NCBI GenBank assembly: GCA_000226015.1
Contig: JH153555.1
Coordinates: forward strand, 124,316-183,304
Reading direction: 5' to 3'
Source of the DNA: Mnemiopsis leidyi
Taxonomy: Eukaryota; Ctenophora; Tentaculata; Lobata; Bolinopsidae
Length of the DNA stretch: 58,989 bases
Shown here: positions 33,846-47,400 of the stretch, in pieces
How positions within the stretch are numbered: the stretch's first letter is position 1
How the letters are laid out: each line of letters begins with the position of its first letter
Translations under genes and position numbers: made by a program
Notes under the pieces: model-generated
Databases searched by the model: none
The model's input: only the letters and a program-made list of their open reading frames with translations
Told to the model about the DNA's origin: nothing

Positions 33846-33978
33846 TCTTTGATTTTTGTATTCTCTTCTTGACTTGAGTCAATGCATAGGAGGATTGGAT
33901 CATAACAAATGTTCCATAGCTGTCTTCTTCATTTGACTTGAGTCAAGAAGGGAATATGATTAGGACAAAAATCAAAGA
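33846..33978. mobile_element. Foldback (MITE-like) element, copy 2
   Basis: Ends tctttgatttttgt / acaaaaatcaaaga are inverted. Both arms contain cttcttgacttgagtcaa, and the element shares ttttgt.attctctt.ttgact.gagt with the element at 10912-11026. The centre is unpaired, and one arm has a ~9-bp indel. Confidence 0.65.
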
Positions 33979-35174
33979 ACTTTCGACGTGCTACTTCAGA
34001 ACGATAATCCAATCATTCTGTATAGACATTTTAGCTTTGAGTCCAAGACTTTCTAGTTTTAATTATAGGTAGACATAGGTTTTAAATAGACTGCATGAGA
34101 CATCCTTAAAGGACTATAAACAATTGATTAATAGCTTGTTAAGCGAATGCTTGATATTCGATTACGTATACGATTGAGCAATGTTTGTTCGGTTTAAATG
34201 CATGTATGTATTGCTGATTATTGTTGTAATCACAGCTCCCGTTTGGAGTCAAAATGGGTACACACCAACCAAAGATGACAAAGTTCCAGCAGTCAACTCA
34301 GTTGCCACTGCTTTTTAATGTAACATGACTATCAGACTATGTACATATCAAACTCAAGACTGAAAAATGGTTATATCTGGGAGAGTCAAGTGGATTTTAG
34401 ATATTTGTAATGTTGAAATATTTTGTAAGTGAAAACCTGGAAGCTGACCGGCTGATCAGTAATTATTTGACCGTGCAGTTTTATCATCCGCTTTTTTCTG
34501 GTATCTACTACGTCGCGTTACGTCACATTTGAGCAAAGGAACATTGAGACGTATAGGTAATGATGTTAGGTTTATATGATATTTTAAATGATATTTGAAA
34601 TAATTTTTCATGTTAGAATGGCACCGATTCTCATTTATGTTATTTTAACTTGAAGTATTTATTATACTTATGGCTTTGCTGAAGATTGTAGATAAACTAT
34701 AAAGTGTTAAATGATAAACCTAGGACTGTGAAAAATGTTAAGATACTTCCTTTCATGCAATCAATAAGATATTCTTCATCTAAGAATTAGAATATGTTCA
34801 ATTTTATTGCACATTAAATCATGATGTTGATAGATTTTAAGGGTTTTTGGATTCATTATTCATTCAAAGTAATAATATTCTTCAAGCAAAGATACAAACT
34901 TTATTTTATTTATGAAAGTAGTTATGAATCGTTCGTATACGTTCGTATGTATTTAGTTTTGCATATCTCGATCCAGCTTAGTATTTCTATAATCTCTAAA
35001 AAAATCTCTAAAAAAATCTCTAGTTGTTTTATGTATTAATTTAAAATGATTTGGTTTTATGCCAAGTTATATAGCTCGTGTTACCTTTGAATAGACATGA
35101 TACTTAACACTAAATAATCAGTGCGCATAAAATTACATTATTACAAATAAATACAAGGTATTAGGGAGAAGGTG

Positions 35175-35384
35175 GTCACACATTTCACATGTGATGGCGA
35201 CATTATAGAAATATCAAATGAACTTAAGACGGTTCATAAAATTGACCGTCGACACCGTGAGGTGGGTCAACTTAAAAACCGAATAGAAATAGTTGAAAAT
35301 AAGAAATTCGCCAGCGACCCTAACACAAGGACAATGGTTAATTCAAGATTATATTGTCGTGAGGACAGGACCAAATCAGAATGA
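35175..35384 (+). CDS. Possible orphan coiled-coil exon
   Basis: An open frame of about 70 codons without ATG. Its middle has heptad-like spacing (EISNELKTVHKIDRRH; EVGQLKNRIEIVENKK), with one Cys at each end. It lies 1.6 kb downstream of membrane-protein gene B and could be a decayed stalk exon of that family, but it has no KYRVIT domain and no clear splice sites. Confidence 0.2.
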   Translation, partial: VTHFTCDGDIIEISNELKTVHKIDRRHREVGQLKNRIEIVENKKFASDPNTRTMVNSRLYCREDRTKSE

Positions 35385-38300
35385 TTAAGCAAATCCAAGT
35401 GACGAAACTTAGTTAGTAAGTTCAGTAAGATGCTTCGAGCAAATCCAGATGCCGATAGATTGCCGCTGTAAGAATGGCAGTTTTTGATACTACCTACTAT
35501 GTATTACTAAAAGACGCAGCGGCGGCCGATCATCCATCCTACCGTGCCCAACACCCGCCTACAACGATGGATGCTTTTGGTAGTGCCCAATAAATGCCGA
35601 TGCTCCGACGGGCACCGGCAATCACTAAATCAGAATGTAAACATGGCTTACTACAAGTACAAAATTCCAATATTTCCAAGGTTTTTCTCCCCTTTTGTAG
35701 ATTGCAGAAGGATTGACAATCGACATGACCAGAGCAGAAACTATAAGGCAAACATATACTTAAGCAAAAAGCATTTTCTCTGATTGAAATGTGAAACATC
35801 ATTGGCAATTTGGAATTCCCAATGCTGCGTTGTACTTGTCCCGCACAACAACTAAATATTAGTGTCAATATTCAATAATTACAATTTCTATGATCATACA
35901 ATCTAAAATAATTATACAGCAGTCGGACCCAATGACAATTAACCAATTTGATCATCATCAGTCCATGTCAGTGATTCACATAGATAAGATAGGAATGCAA
36001 GACAAATGTCTTGTAATTGAAGCTATAAAGCATATTCATTATTCACTTTTGTCTAACCGATATCAATTAAGAACCAGGTTCCCAGAAAAAATCGATGCAC
36101 AAAGCCGAAAGCAGAATCCGCTACATGAAACATATTCAACTGTCCAACTGGAGGAAAACTGAAAAAAAGGAATACAATAAGGTAGCAGGACCAAAGAAAA
36201 ATGAGGAGTAGGACAATACCTTTAAGGCCTAAGACTAAGTTCAAGCTTCAATTTAGCAGCAAAGAGCGCGGCAACAAAGAAGTAGAAGCAGATCGTTTAC
36301 ATATGGGAAAAGAACAAAACACATTATTAGACAAAAAACATACAAAGCACTTTAATATGTTTAACTTTTAGTAAATCGAAAACGATATCATTAACTCAAA
36401 TTGGAGAATAAACAAGCACCACAAAACCTTACCAATTTTACATTATGAATTGCTTATGACTAAGATTTAAACGATCAGTATGAGTAACAATGAAGTGTGA
36501 ACAATATCAGTTATAACTAATATTGTTTACAAATCATAATATATTACTGAGCAACTACTCGTGTATTGCTACTTACCTATAAGCTGAAATGTTAGACATT
36601 TTTTATATTCAAGCGAAAAACGGATGTAACGAATGGCGAAATAACGGCACATTCTGTTCAACGGCACATTCTGTTCAAACTTCAAAGTTCAGTTGCAGTG
36701 TTCACACAAAGTACACGCGTGTGTCGAGTTTAAGTGGTCGGGCTGCGTGGGTTAGATCACTGATCACTGATCACGTGGCAGGTCAGCTGTTCAGTTTGAT
36801 CTGCAGCGTGTGTAATCAATTGTGCGCGCAGCACACGTGCGCGCTACATTTGTGTTACATTTGTGAACGTTGGTACTTGGTTTGTCTTGCCTGCCTCGAC
36901 CCTCGTTAGTCGTTGTCAGCCGTCTGACTTCTTAGCTGATATCGCGGACACCTTTCCAGGTACAGGTGTTACGTTTCAGATTTTATCTGTTGCTTTACTT
37001 TATGTCTGAATGTGTGGTGGATAGCATACACTATTCATTTGTTTCCCCGCCAATAGGCAGCTGTCGCAATCGCAATCGAAAAGCCAGAATTGTTCCTTGA
37101 TTACTGCCGTATCACTATCTTCCAAATAGTTAGTATGAAATTGAAAATCGATTTGTATAACTTATTATTATATTATTATTATATTGGGCGTACTAAGTTG
37201 TCTTCTAGTTGTTCACGTTAATCGTTATCTGCCCCTTCATTCTGATCCCCACAATCTCAATTAACATGGCGCGTGTCGTACATAGCTCATTCACTTTCCT
37301 TGTTGTAATAATAAGCTAACAGCTATCTCATTTTAAGTGGTCACTCATCATTGGTCTGATGTGGTAAATGGTAGCAGCATTGCTGATCTAATGACTGAAT
37401 TATGTTCTTCAAAGAGCTAAATCAAATTTAGAAGCTTGAAGTTGAGCGTGTAGATCCGAGTTTCTGCTTTGCTTTGATTATGACTTTTCAAGTGTTTTAA
37501 ATCTAAAACTAACATTGGTTCAAAGCATTCGATCTTCGGCACCTCGTTTTATTTTATCGATGTTTTTCGGAAGCTTCATGTAGTTGCTCTAATTCTGTCT
37601 GGCGTGGCCGCTTTCATCAACTTCATATTTCAAAGCCATCTTCACCGAAGCACGTGGACGTGGCGTATCACGATATCGTATCCAGTGCTCTGTTTAAACT
37701 ACGAAAGCAATTCAGCTCTGTTTAGCAACTCTGTTTAGTGCTTAGTCACTAGAGCAGACTTAAGAGGCGTTGTAAATGCCATACATGGTGGACTGGTTAG
37801 ATTCATAATCTGGTTGGATTCATAATCATTGCGTATATTATGCCTTCAATCTTCTTTTTCTATTTTAGGATGCTCCACGAATTAGTTTTATTCTGCTGCA
37901 CAGATTTTTATTGTAGTGTGGTGTTTAAAGGCTCGTGTTTAAATTTTAAGGTAATTAGTGCATTTTTTCTTTAATAATTTCAAGTACACTTTTAATTTAG
38001 AATAACGCTTATATTTCATTAATCATTCAGTCAGTCAGTTAGACCCTTTTCATGATGAAGTGTTATGAGTTTTCGGGACCGATGAGTACCATATCGTAAA
38101 TTGCACTTTTTGCCATTTCCAGTTTTACTTCTTTGCTTCTCTTTTGATGTTGTTCAGTTGCTCGATTGTATTCTGTGATAAACCTAAATAGACACGGTCT
38201 TCTAGAAGATGAAATGTCGGTCACATAAGTCGTATCATTGACTACTAATAAAGGTCAGGGCTATATCATGGAGGCCTGCTGAAGTATGCTTTCCTTACGA

Positions 38301-39492
38301 TTTAAAGTATTTTCTAAATGTGTAGCCGGGGCAATATACCGCCTTGCACTCTTCTTCAAGATAGTTTTATGAATCAAGAGGCTTGCATATATGAACAAAT
38401 TAACATGGGTGCAGACTTGAGCCTACTTCCCACGCTTTCATACATTAGTAAACAAAATAAAAGTTCCGTAGCTGAGATATGACGTGTATCGCTGCTAATT
38501 TATAGTGATTTACTTAACAAAACTAATTAGATCCAACATAACTTGAATAGCTTCCAAGATGCTATTGACCGCAGTTAGGAATCGCTGACCATGCCTACAG
38601 CAGTATCGGAAATTTGACAAGCTCATCATGCGAAAATTATGTCTGTTAGTTCTGAATAATACACTGCAGCGCTGTAGTGTTCTGCATGTAAGTAACTCAA
38701 CATGAGCTTTCTGCTATTTCTAAGAATCTACGTTAACAATTGTCTCTCCAATAATTTTCGTTGTTAATCTCTAAATTTTGATTCACGTTGAAGAGCAAGT
38801 ACATAATAGACTTATACTCGTGGCAATATATTCATCAGAGTCTGGAATGTTCGAATTTCCTGGATTCAACTACGTACATCGAAATGTAATCAACTCTGCT
38901 GACTTTTTGGCAGTATATTTTACTTTTGATCCAGTAACGATGTCAAAAAAATGTTGTCAATCTATAGAGAAAAATAGTTTGGGGAGAGTTCGTTACTAGA
39001 TATCGATTGGATGTTCTTAAATTCACGTTTGTCAATCGCAGTCACATTAAAAATTTCTAACCTCCCCAGAATACATTTCTCTATATATTGCCGTATTCTA
39101 CTATTTTCCTTATTCTATATTCTTGAATACTTACTATCAATATTGTGTTAAATCAGGAGTGCATCCTGATTCAGAACATGAAACAGAGTTGTAACTAGAA
39201 CATTTACATGAATTTGCAGCACCAGCTGTGAGCTGTAGACGCCTCTCTGTTTCCCCAGGCCAGGGTGGCATAAATCTTAGCTCATTAGTAATCTGCAGCT
39301 CATCTTAGTTCCTATCAATATATGTCCTGACATCATGGTTACTGAAATATACAGGGAAGAAGAAAAGTGATGAAATAACAATTTTTTTCTGTTAGTTTGC
39401 GTTTTACAACTCGCTTATTGAACTATTGAGGTTTTTACCGAGCTGATACGATTAAAGGTGACAGTCTGATAACAATACGTCTGGACAAATAC
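35385..39492. other. Gene-poor AT-rich region with one GC-richer patch
   Basis: No supported exon. A GC-richer patch at about 36650-36910 holds a tandem cactgat run, CACGTG boxes and gcgcgcagcacacgtgcgcgc, and could be a promoter. Nothing else recognised. Confidence 0.4.
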
Positions 39493-39719
39493 CTTAACGG
39501 TCCGTCTGTGCATGTCGAGAGGGGTCATGAAGCATGCAGGTGCCCCAACACAACACAGTTCATGGCACAGGTAGCATCCCCCCGCACTCAACCTCCTCTT
39601 AATGAAACTCGATATTTTCTTGAAAATATTCTTCGTTGTCGTTCCCGTAGTGTCATGGTGATCTGAGGTTTGTGACTTTGCTTGTTGCCCCGGTAACTGT
39701 TTGTGTGCAATGAACAAGC
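39493..39719 (-). CDS. Candidate internal exon, Cys-rich basic segment
   Basis: Bounded by an acceptor-like catccaaacag (minus strand) and a donor AAG|GTATTT, entering in phase 1 and leaving in phase 0. Open for 75 codons. It reads a basic helix (NIFKKISSFIKRRLS) followed by GGCYLCHELCCVGAPACF, a Cys-dense patch. No ATG within the exon and no convincing neighbouring exon, although a minus-strand frame with an ATG at 40147 lies upstream. Unidentified. Confidence 0.3.
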
Positions 39720-39946
39720 CTGTTTGGATGGTGAAGATCGGCGGTTGTACTGTGATTCAGGTTAGTGTAATTATGTGATTAGATAATTAGATAATTAGGA
39801 ACGCTCCCTCAAGATGTTTGCATTCAAGAATAACGTGTGGTGAAGTAAGCCATGAACCTCCGGTTTGAATATCAATGCGAGAGGATCTGTAACTGTTTCT
39901 GCTGCTAAGCGACGAGTAACGATTCTTCAACCTTGCTTCATTCCAG

Positions 39947-40152
39947 ATAATTCACGGTGTCTCTGGCTAACTCAAATTTACAGCGTTTTGTTTTTATCGT
40001 TTTATGTTTAGGGCTAATGCCTGTTGCGTGTGTGCCTGAAGTTTTGTGTGCAGTTGGTTTGTGTAGTGATGAGAAATCGTTATGTGCTTGGAGCTGTTCC
40101 CTCCTGCAAATGTGGCTGGCTGAGAAAGCGGACCAGTGGAAAAGCATCTAAG
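39947..40152 (+). other. Candidate non-coding (5'UTR) exon
   Basis: Strong acceptor gcttcattccag before it and strong donor CTAAG|GTGAGT after it. No frame is open across its whole length. Part of it (from about 39957) encodes a hydrophobic, Cys-rich frame but without an ATG start. It could be an untranslated leader exon of the gene starting at 41490, or a chance pairing of sites. Confidence 0.25.
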
Positions 40153-41489
40153 GTGAGTCACCAATTCACTCAGGTAAGTCAGTAGTCACCTAGTCAGATA
40201 ATGTTGCTATTGTGCCGATGTCTACTTTATGTTTCATGGTTCGGTGGTATTTAGTCAAGGCACAGTCTTGTTACTAACCTATGGTTCTCAGTACTTTTTA
40301 GCGAAATAGCGAGGTACTTTAATTGAAATTAGCATTTTATCAGCCTTATGATGTACATTGCATGTACCTGTATAGTGTATAGTGTACATTATGATGCAGC
40401 TTTGTATATTTGGGTAGTTGTAAGCGTAATATCGTTAGCAATAGAGCAATAGCAGTGTATACAATATCATTGTTGCACAACATTTCCCTCAAAGTACCTA
40501 TGATATATCGTGTAAGTTATGCTGATACTGAACCGTAGCAATCAAATCAAGGGTGGGATATTTTACCTTCACGGTAAATTAGGGAATTTAGCGGCGTAGA
40601 GCTTGCTCGCTGCCGCGCAAAAGTTGTGTACCGGCTGCCCCGGCGTGTACTTGATATTTGGGTGGTAATTGTTGGGGGTATTATGTGGCATTAATAACAG
40701 AACCGTTTGTATTGGTAATATCATTTGAGTACATCCTTCACACGAACTTGCCGAGCACGTTCATCATAATCAAATATCTGTTCTTTATAACTGCTGAATT
40801 GCTGACATGGCAGCTGTTTAATCTTTGTGAGCTTGTGCACTTCCCACACTCCACGACAGCTCTTTACATCCGTACTTTAGCAACACTTTCACATCTGTTA
40901 CAGTAGCTCCATGTATTATTCAAGTACTGAATTTTGTATTTCTCTACTTAGCTGCTTGTTGGTTTGTGCCACCCTGGTTCCTGGTGTCTTTCAGCTATAA
41001 AAAATTGTTCATTTCTTTACCTTTAGTCCCAAACAACCTTTAACCTAAAGTTACTAACAGACCTTGTTTTACACTTTTTTACTCTCTTGAATCAGCGCAT
41101 ATTTTGTTGTCTAGCTTTTAAGCTTTGCTCCGTTCCTTTTCTGTTGCAATTTTTGAAAACTTAGTTAACACATTAACCTTTTTCGAACATCTATAATTTC
41201 TTAAATAGTCGTTTTCTATGTAAGCCCAACATACAATTTCGAATCTTTACCTTTTCAATTCTTGTAAATGTCTTCCAGATGTTAAAATTCTGTTAGCTGC
41301 CAGCTTGGCTTACATTACATAGCTTATCATTTCAATCAAATTCCGAGCTAAAGAACTCAACACTTTGAGTCGATACGATTAATCGATAAAATAAAGTTGT
41401 AATACAAATCAAGTGATATCTCCAGCACTACAATAGATATTTTGTAACCACCACCCCGCTTCTACTCGGTCGGCTATGTTCTGTGTTCC

Positions 41490-44400
41490 ATGCCGGTGAC
41501 AACCCAATCTCACGCCGCCAGGCCTCGTTCAGCATCCGCTACTTCCTCTAGCAGTGGCAATATTAAGGGTCAACTCCGCTGTATTTTCTCTAGGAGCAGG
41601 GTAAGTCAAGGGAAGTACGTTCTGATGTTCTTGTTTTGGTTTTTGAAGGTACGGTGTTTCACTGTTTTGGTTATTTGTATGCAGCTAGTAGGTGATAGAT
41701 CTAGGCATATGTAATCAATGATTTTCAGATTAAACTATAAACTGCTTATTTTTTAGGAGAGAAGAGGGACTATCTTTATCATGAATTTTCATCATTTTTT
41801 TTTTCTGGACCGCCTGGAATCCAAATATTCGAATCATACACTGATTCAAATAACTGCTGAAGGCTAAAGGTTCTATAAAAATTCCGAACAGCTTGAGTTA
41901 CTTAAATTCTGTACATTTTCAGCCGACAACGCCAGTACTTAGAAATGGGAGGAGATCAAAAAACAGTGCGCAAGCGCAGGCTCATCAGTTAGAGTACAAC
42001 AAGGTTCAGAGAGCAAAGAGAAAGAAGAGCACCCAGCTTGGACACGAGGAAGAGGAGCGGGTCATGAGGATATTACACAAGTTAGTAGATATTACACAAG
42101 TTAGTAGATATTACACAAGTTAGTAGATATTACACAAGTTATCAGATATTACACAAGATAGTAGATCTTACACAAGTTAGTAGATCTTACACAAGTTAGT
42201 TGATCTTACACAAGTTAGTAGATCTTACACAAGTTAGAAGATTTTGCACAAGTTAGAAGATCTTATTGAAGTTAGTAGATGATATAACTGAAGTTATTAG
42301 ATCTTACTGAGTTTAGTAGATCTTACACAAGTTACACGACTTCGTAGATCTCAATGACAACGCGCTGAGTCGATCAGTTCTTGTAACATCTAAGATGATC
42401 ACCACATTTTATCGTCTACTACATCAGGGTTACAAGACTGAATGTCTGACTGAACAATTACTCCAATAACCTGGGAGCTGTTTAACAAGCTCGGGTTTTA
42501 TTCTTACAATTTACATTGAATGTTCTCCGTTAGAACGTCGTTTATGAATTAATTATTACTTTATCTTCCGGCCTCGGTAGTCGGTTATTTCTTCATCTTG
42601 CATCCATCCGATTCTTTTTCACAGCGGTTTTACATGATTTACGGGTACTAAAAGGAGATGAAATGGTTTGGTTAACCGCTGTAACCGTCAGCCTAGAAAG
42701 TGACTTTCTGATAACTGTTACGGAACCAGGGACTCGTCTTGTCGAATTTTTCTCACTTTTAACAAACTCCCAACCCGAACGTGCTCCCTTCCTACAACAC
42801 AGTTTGTCCAGGACGAAATGTCTGAGTTTAGAGTTCCTGACAAAGTACACTACAGGATTTAGAGCAGAGTTTAATGGGACACAGAGACTGTAAGTAAATA
42901 CGTACACATCGTAGTTGTGTACGGAGCCGTACAGACTGCCCGGCCCCAGAATATACTCCCAAATATGGATAACACAGAAGGGGACATTAAAGAAACAAAA
43001 CAGTCCTGCCAGGATGAGTACCGTTATGGAGGTGTCCACGTTTCTCCTCTTTCCCGGACCGGTAGTGTTACTTCCGAGCTGGAGGGTGCTGGTGGCGGGC
43101 AGGAGACACAACACCGACACCAGACCGGACACAACAATCAGAACGGTGAGAAGGGTGGAGAGGATTGCCAGTTCCAGCCAGTAGTATCGGTACTGGACTT
43201 CTCCAGTGAAGGCCAGACTAACAAAGAGGATCTCGTAGAGGAGGAACAGGGCAGTTTGAGTCAGTATGCAGGGTGTCCTGATCTTTACCAGGGGTTTTAT
43301 CAGGTAGAGGGTGCGGGTGATAGTCAGGAGGCAGGTGATAAACATGGTCGTCTTCATCATAATGTCACTCGTCGCTAACAAAGCCTGTGAGGATCTTAGT
43401 TTTTTATCGTATCTCACGGTACGACGTACGTCAACCGGATTAAGATAAGGTAAATGTTTCCTGAGAATAATACCCCCGTAAATCATCATACCTGGAAAGA
43501 GACGGGCGGAGTCTGCTCCACATTGTCCAAGAACCAGAAGGAGTGTACCCAGGTAGCCAGGCTGAAGACACAGACCAGTATATCCACCATGTTGAGGGAG
43601 ATAAGGAGGACGGTACCAGGGGAGGGGGCTTTTCTCTGGAGGAAGAAGGAGAGAGATAGGGTGTTAGTCAGTAACCCTGGTATCACTACTGCTGCTGCTA
43701 CGTAACTTAGCACCGAGAGGTAGTTGGCCATCGTTCTGGTTGAAAGGTTAAAGTTAGAAAGTTATGGACTGTCGTTGAGATTAGAAAACGATAGGAAAGT
43801 AACGGGTATATAAATTCTGGAAATTTGGTTTAGGTCAATCATATTTAGGTCAATCATATTTAGGTCAATGATATCGCTATGAATCGCTTTTGCAAGTTTG
43901 ACTTTGCAAGGTGCCATGGCAATCGAAAGATACTAAGGAAGTTAACACTTAACATAATTCAGAGAACGTGCTTTCTTGACTTTTGTGGTTCATTAAAGGG
44001 AATATAATTTCAATGCTAAAGATGAAATATAACCTCTATGGCTTAATTTTAATTAATCAAAACAATGCATTTAATTGAAATGACTCTAAAAGATAATTTG
44101 CGATAAAACTACTAGACAAACTGACGACAGCTGAGACTGAGACTTGGGACACAAAAACAACTCCAACAACAAACTTGACCACGAACTTATCATAAAGATG
44201 CTAAAATGTCCTCAAGTTGTTGACCTTTAAGTTTAAGTACAATTTATAATTGCACTAAAACTTTAACAATTATGACGTAGGGGTGGGTGAAAGCAGCCAA
44301 GTAAAACTCGTCTCTTTGAAGTTAAGTCTTTTTCTGGTCAGGGCCATAATCTTTGTTGATAATTAAAGATGAGCTCATCATTTTACCTCAACTATTTATC

Positions 44401-47400
44401 ATGGTGTGAGGGTAAGACTATAAAAACGTTCGTTTATAAACCGAGAAAGGTGAAACAATTTTAGCCCCAAGTAATCGACCTTGAGTGTTCCGCTATGAGC
44501 TATGGAAGTAATAAGTGTATTTCAAGATTTAGTATATCACGTTCAGTCGGGTTAGAAAAGCTTTTAAAAACATTCGTTGGGAATGCAATTTATAAATGGT
44601 GCTCGGTAGTTGCAGGTACGCTCACAAACTCAAGATGCGTGATATCCCCTTTAATCACAGGTGGACGATAATTTTGAATATTTACGGTCATTCTTACGGG
44701 GTACTTATTGAGGACGACCTGGGGCAATTACCTTTTCCTAACAATGGGTCTGATGAATAATGAGTTTGTGAGCGTTGAGGGAGAGTTGGGAACAATGAAA
44801 TAAGGGCGAACAACTCATCTTAACCTCCAATTTATTCCTACCGCCCCTGTTACTTGCAGTTGCCAAACTCGCTGCTCCTTTTGTAATATAACTTATAATT
44901 AGACTTGACCGAGCAGAGAGAGACGGTGAGTTAGTCTCACTGGAGGCAGGTTGCCAGGTTGCCAGGTTGGGGGTAGGACTATTTATACCCAGTTGAACTG
45001 AGCCCAGTCAGGACAAAAAAGTTTGACAGTCCTGACACCTTCTCGATCTCTTTTGATACAAGATATGATACAAGACATGTTACAATGAGATAAAACAATA
45101 TGAATCAGAAATAAGGGTGGATCTTAAGAGGAAGGTATGTGACAAGATAGGTAGAGGATAAGCGTGTAAATCTTGCTTCGAAATCCTAGCGGTGAGGAAA
45201 CCCCTGCAGGTTTATATAAAGTATAAAGATGCTTAAGATGCAAATGACTTAAAGCTATTGTTGTCGTGGATAATCTCCGTATACATGATGGTACATAGTT
45301 CCTCAGTTTATATGTTACATTTATGTATTGGTCACCCAAGTGTACCTTCAGTGTTTTAGTATTGACTCGGTGATTTGTGAAGAAAACAAACATCAGCTGT
45401 GGAAGGTAAACTACGAAACGCACGATCCGAAACGGGAAAATGATATCAGCCTTATATTTCGCAATAAATTAACTATTATACAGAATCTTATAGTAACACC
45501 AGGTTATATCGAATACTATATTGTGTGATCGTTCAAATATCGGGTAATATCAGGTAATGATTCTTGATTATAATTGTTAGATATCTAAGATAATGATCAA
45601 TCCCTGCAACTCGGGTTTTACTCCTTGAAGGTTGCTTGAAGGTTGCCTTGAAGGTTGCTTACAGAGACTCGTCGGCACGATTAACTGATTAAGGGAATGT
45701 TCAGGGAATCAGATTTAATTTGTTCCCTTATTCTTAAATTTGTGTAAATGATGTATGATCAGTTTGCTAGTATCTGAGCTAGTAGCTATAGTTTTAGTCA
45801 AAACTCATTCTCTATATTATATCATTTGTTTTTCAGGTCTTAAAACATTTTCTAAGCTCATGATGTTGTAGAATGGTTGTGCCTCATGCTATTCAAGATG
45901 AATATTATTATATCTTTATCAATAGTTTAATTTCCATTCTCTTAAGTACAGAATATGACTTCTAAAGAGAGTATTTCGTATGCTCGCCATGCTATATTTT
46001 ACAATTATTTCTCAAAGGCCAGACATAATTTGTTTCAACGTGAGCTTTGTATCAGTTTTTGCCATGAGACGTAGGCCTTGGGCCCGAAAGAGCAGAAAAT
46101 TAACAAAGCTTATCCCTGCCCCACCAAATAAGAAAGTTCTCCGGTACGTTACATAAATCTCGATGCTTCTGATTGCAATTTGGTGAATAGAAATGGAATT
46201 GCGGACTGCAAATTGTATCAATGTAATTTGGTGTGAAGTCGAGGTGCTTTGCCACGGCCCTTTTCTTAATTTAAAGATCTGTCTTTTCTTAATTTAAAGA
46301 TCTGTCTTTATATTGTTTTGTTGGTGTTATCTCAAAAGGTTGTGTGGCGAATATTAAGGAGCACATTTAAACTCACATTGTGTAGTAGGTATAAATTTGC
46401 TTGTAATTTTATTTAGCAGACAATTAAGGTTAAATTTTAATCTACGGAATCATATTGAAGTAACATGATATTTTTTAGGGCATATTTAAACAGTACAAGT
46501 GTCTGGAAAATTAGAAGTGTCCACGTTACCGTAGCCTCTTCGTTTTAAGAGTTCGTTCACATATGATATCACCAGTCATTACCGAACTTTTTAACCTAGT
46601 TCTAAGTTTTAATAAGTTAAAACTCCAGTCTGCAGAAACTGAAGTAAATTAGTACAAGGACACGTTTTTTTTAAAGTGGTCAAAAAGTCATTTTGCGCGC
46701 CGTCTTAAAATTCTTGAGCGCATTATCTTGGCGCGCTGTTCACAATAGAAGGCTGATTTGCCAAAATTGTCTGCTCTATTTTGAAGCAAAAAGTCAGTAG
46801 TAATAGATCATGTGGGTATCCTTTTTCTCAGAAGTTCCTGTTTTCAGCAATTCTGACTTAGACAATTAATTTGCTCAAAACAGCTGCACTTTGTCACTAG
46901 GCTTCAATTATCACTATTGGATATCATAACACAACTCATTTGCATTCAGAAGAACTTGGTCTTAATACTTCAACTGTGACNNNNNNNNNNTAGTCTCTCA
47001 CTGGTGGACGACTTATTATGCTTAATTAACAGACGAAAATGACTGTTTTACTGAATTTTGGCACATATTGGAACTAAATTAAGTCATTAAGTACTGATAC
47101 TAGTCACTTAGCACCGGATATCAATATTGCAGGTAGGCCCTTCCGATTATACATTCCATAACTTCTCATTTGGTTGGATTCAGTCAAAAAGTGGTTTGCT
47201 TATTTTTGGCACACAGTTTAGATGCCCATAAGTCCCAAAATACTGAAGTTAGGAACATCATGCTTTCGAAATATGGTAGATTGATCCTTTTGCTGTAACC
47301 TAAGAGTATTCAAGTAGTAGCACTTTAAGAGTGTCTATGACTTTTTCCTGTTAAAGGCACCTGACTTTAAAAAAAGGCCAAATCAGCAAAAACGACCACT

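Noticed and set aside
42917-43378. A 153-codon plus-strand open frame across the second GPCR
   Set aside because: It is antisense to exon 2 of a clear seven-transmembrane receptor, with the correct frame shown by TM motifs and NPVVY; the plus frame has no recognisable features.
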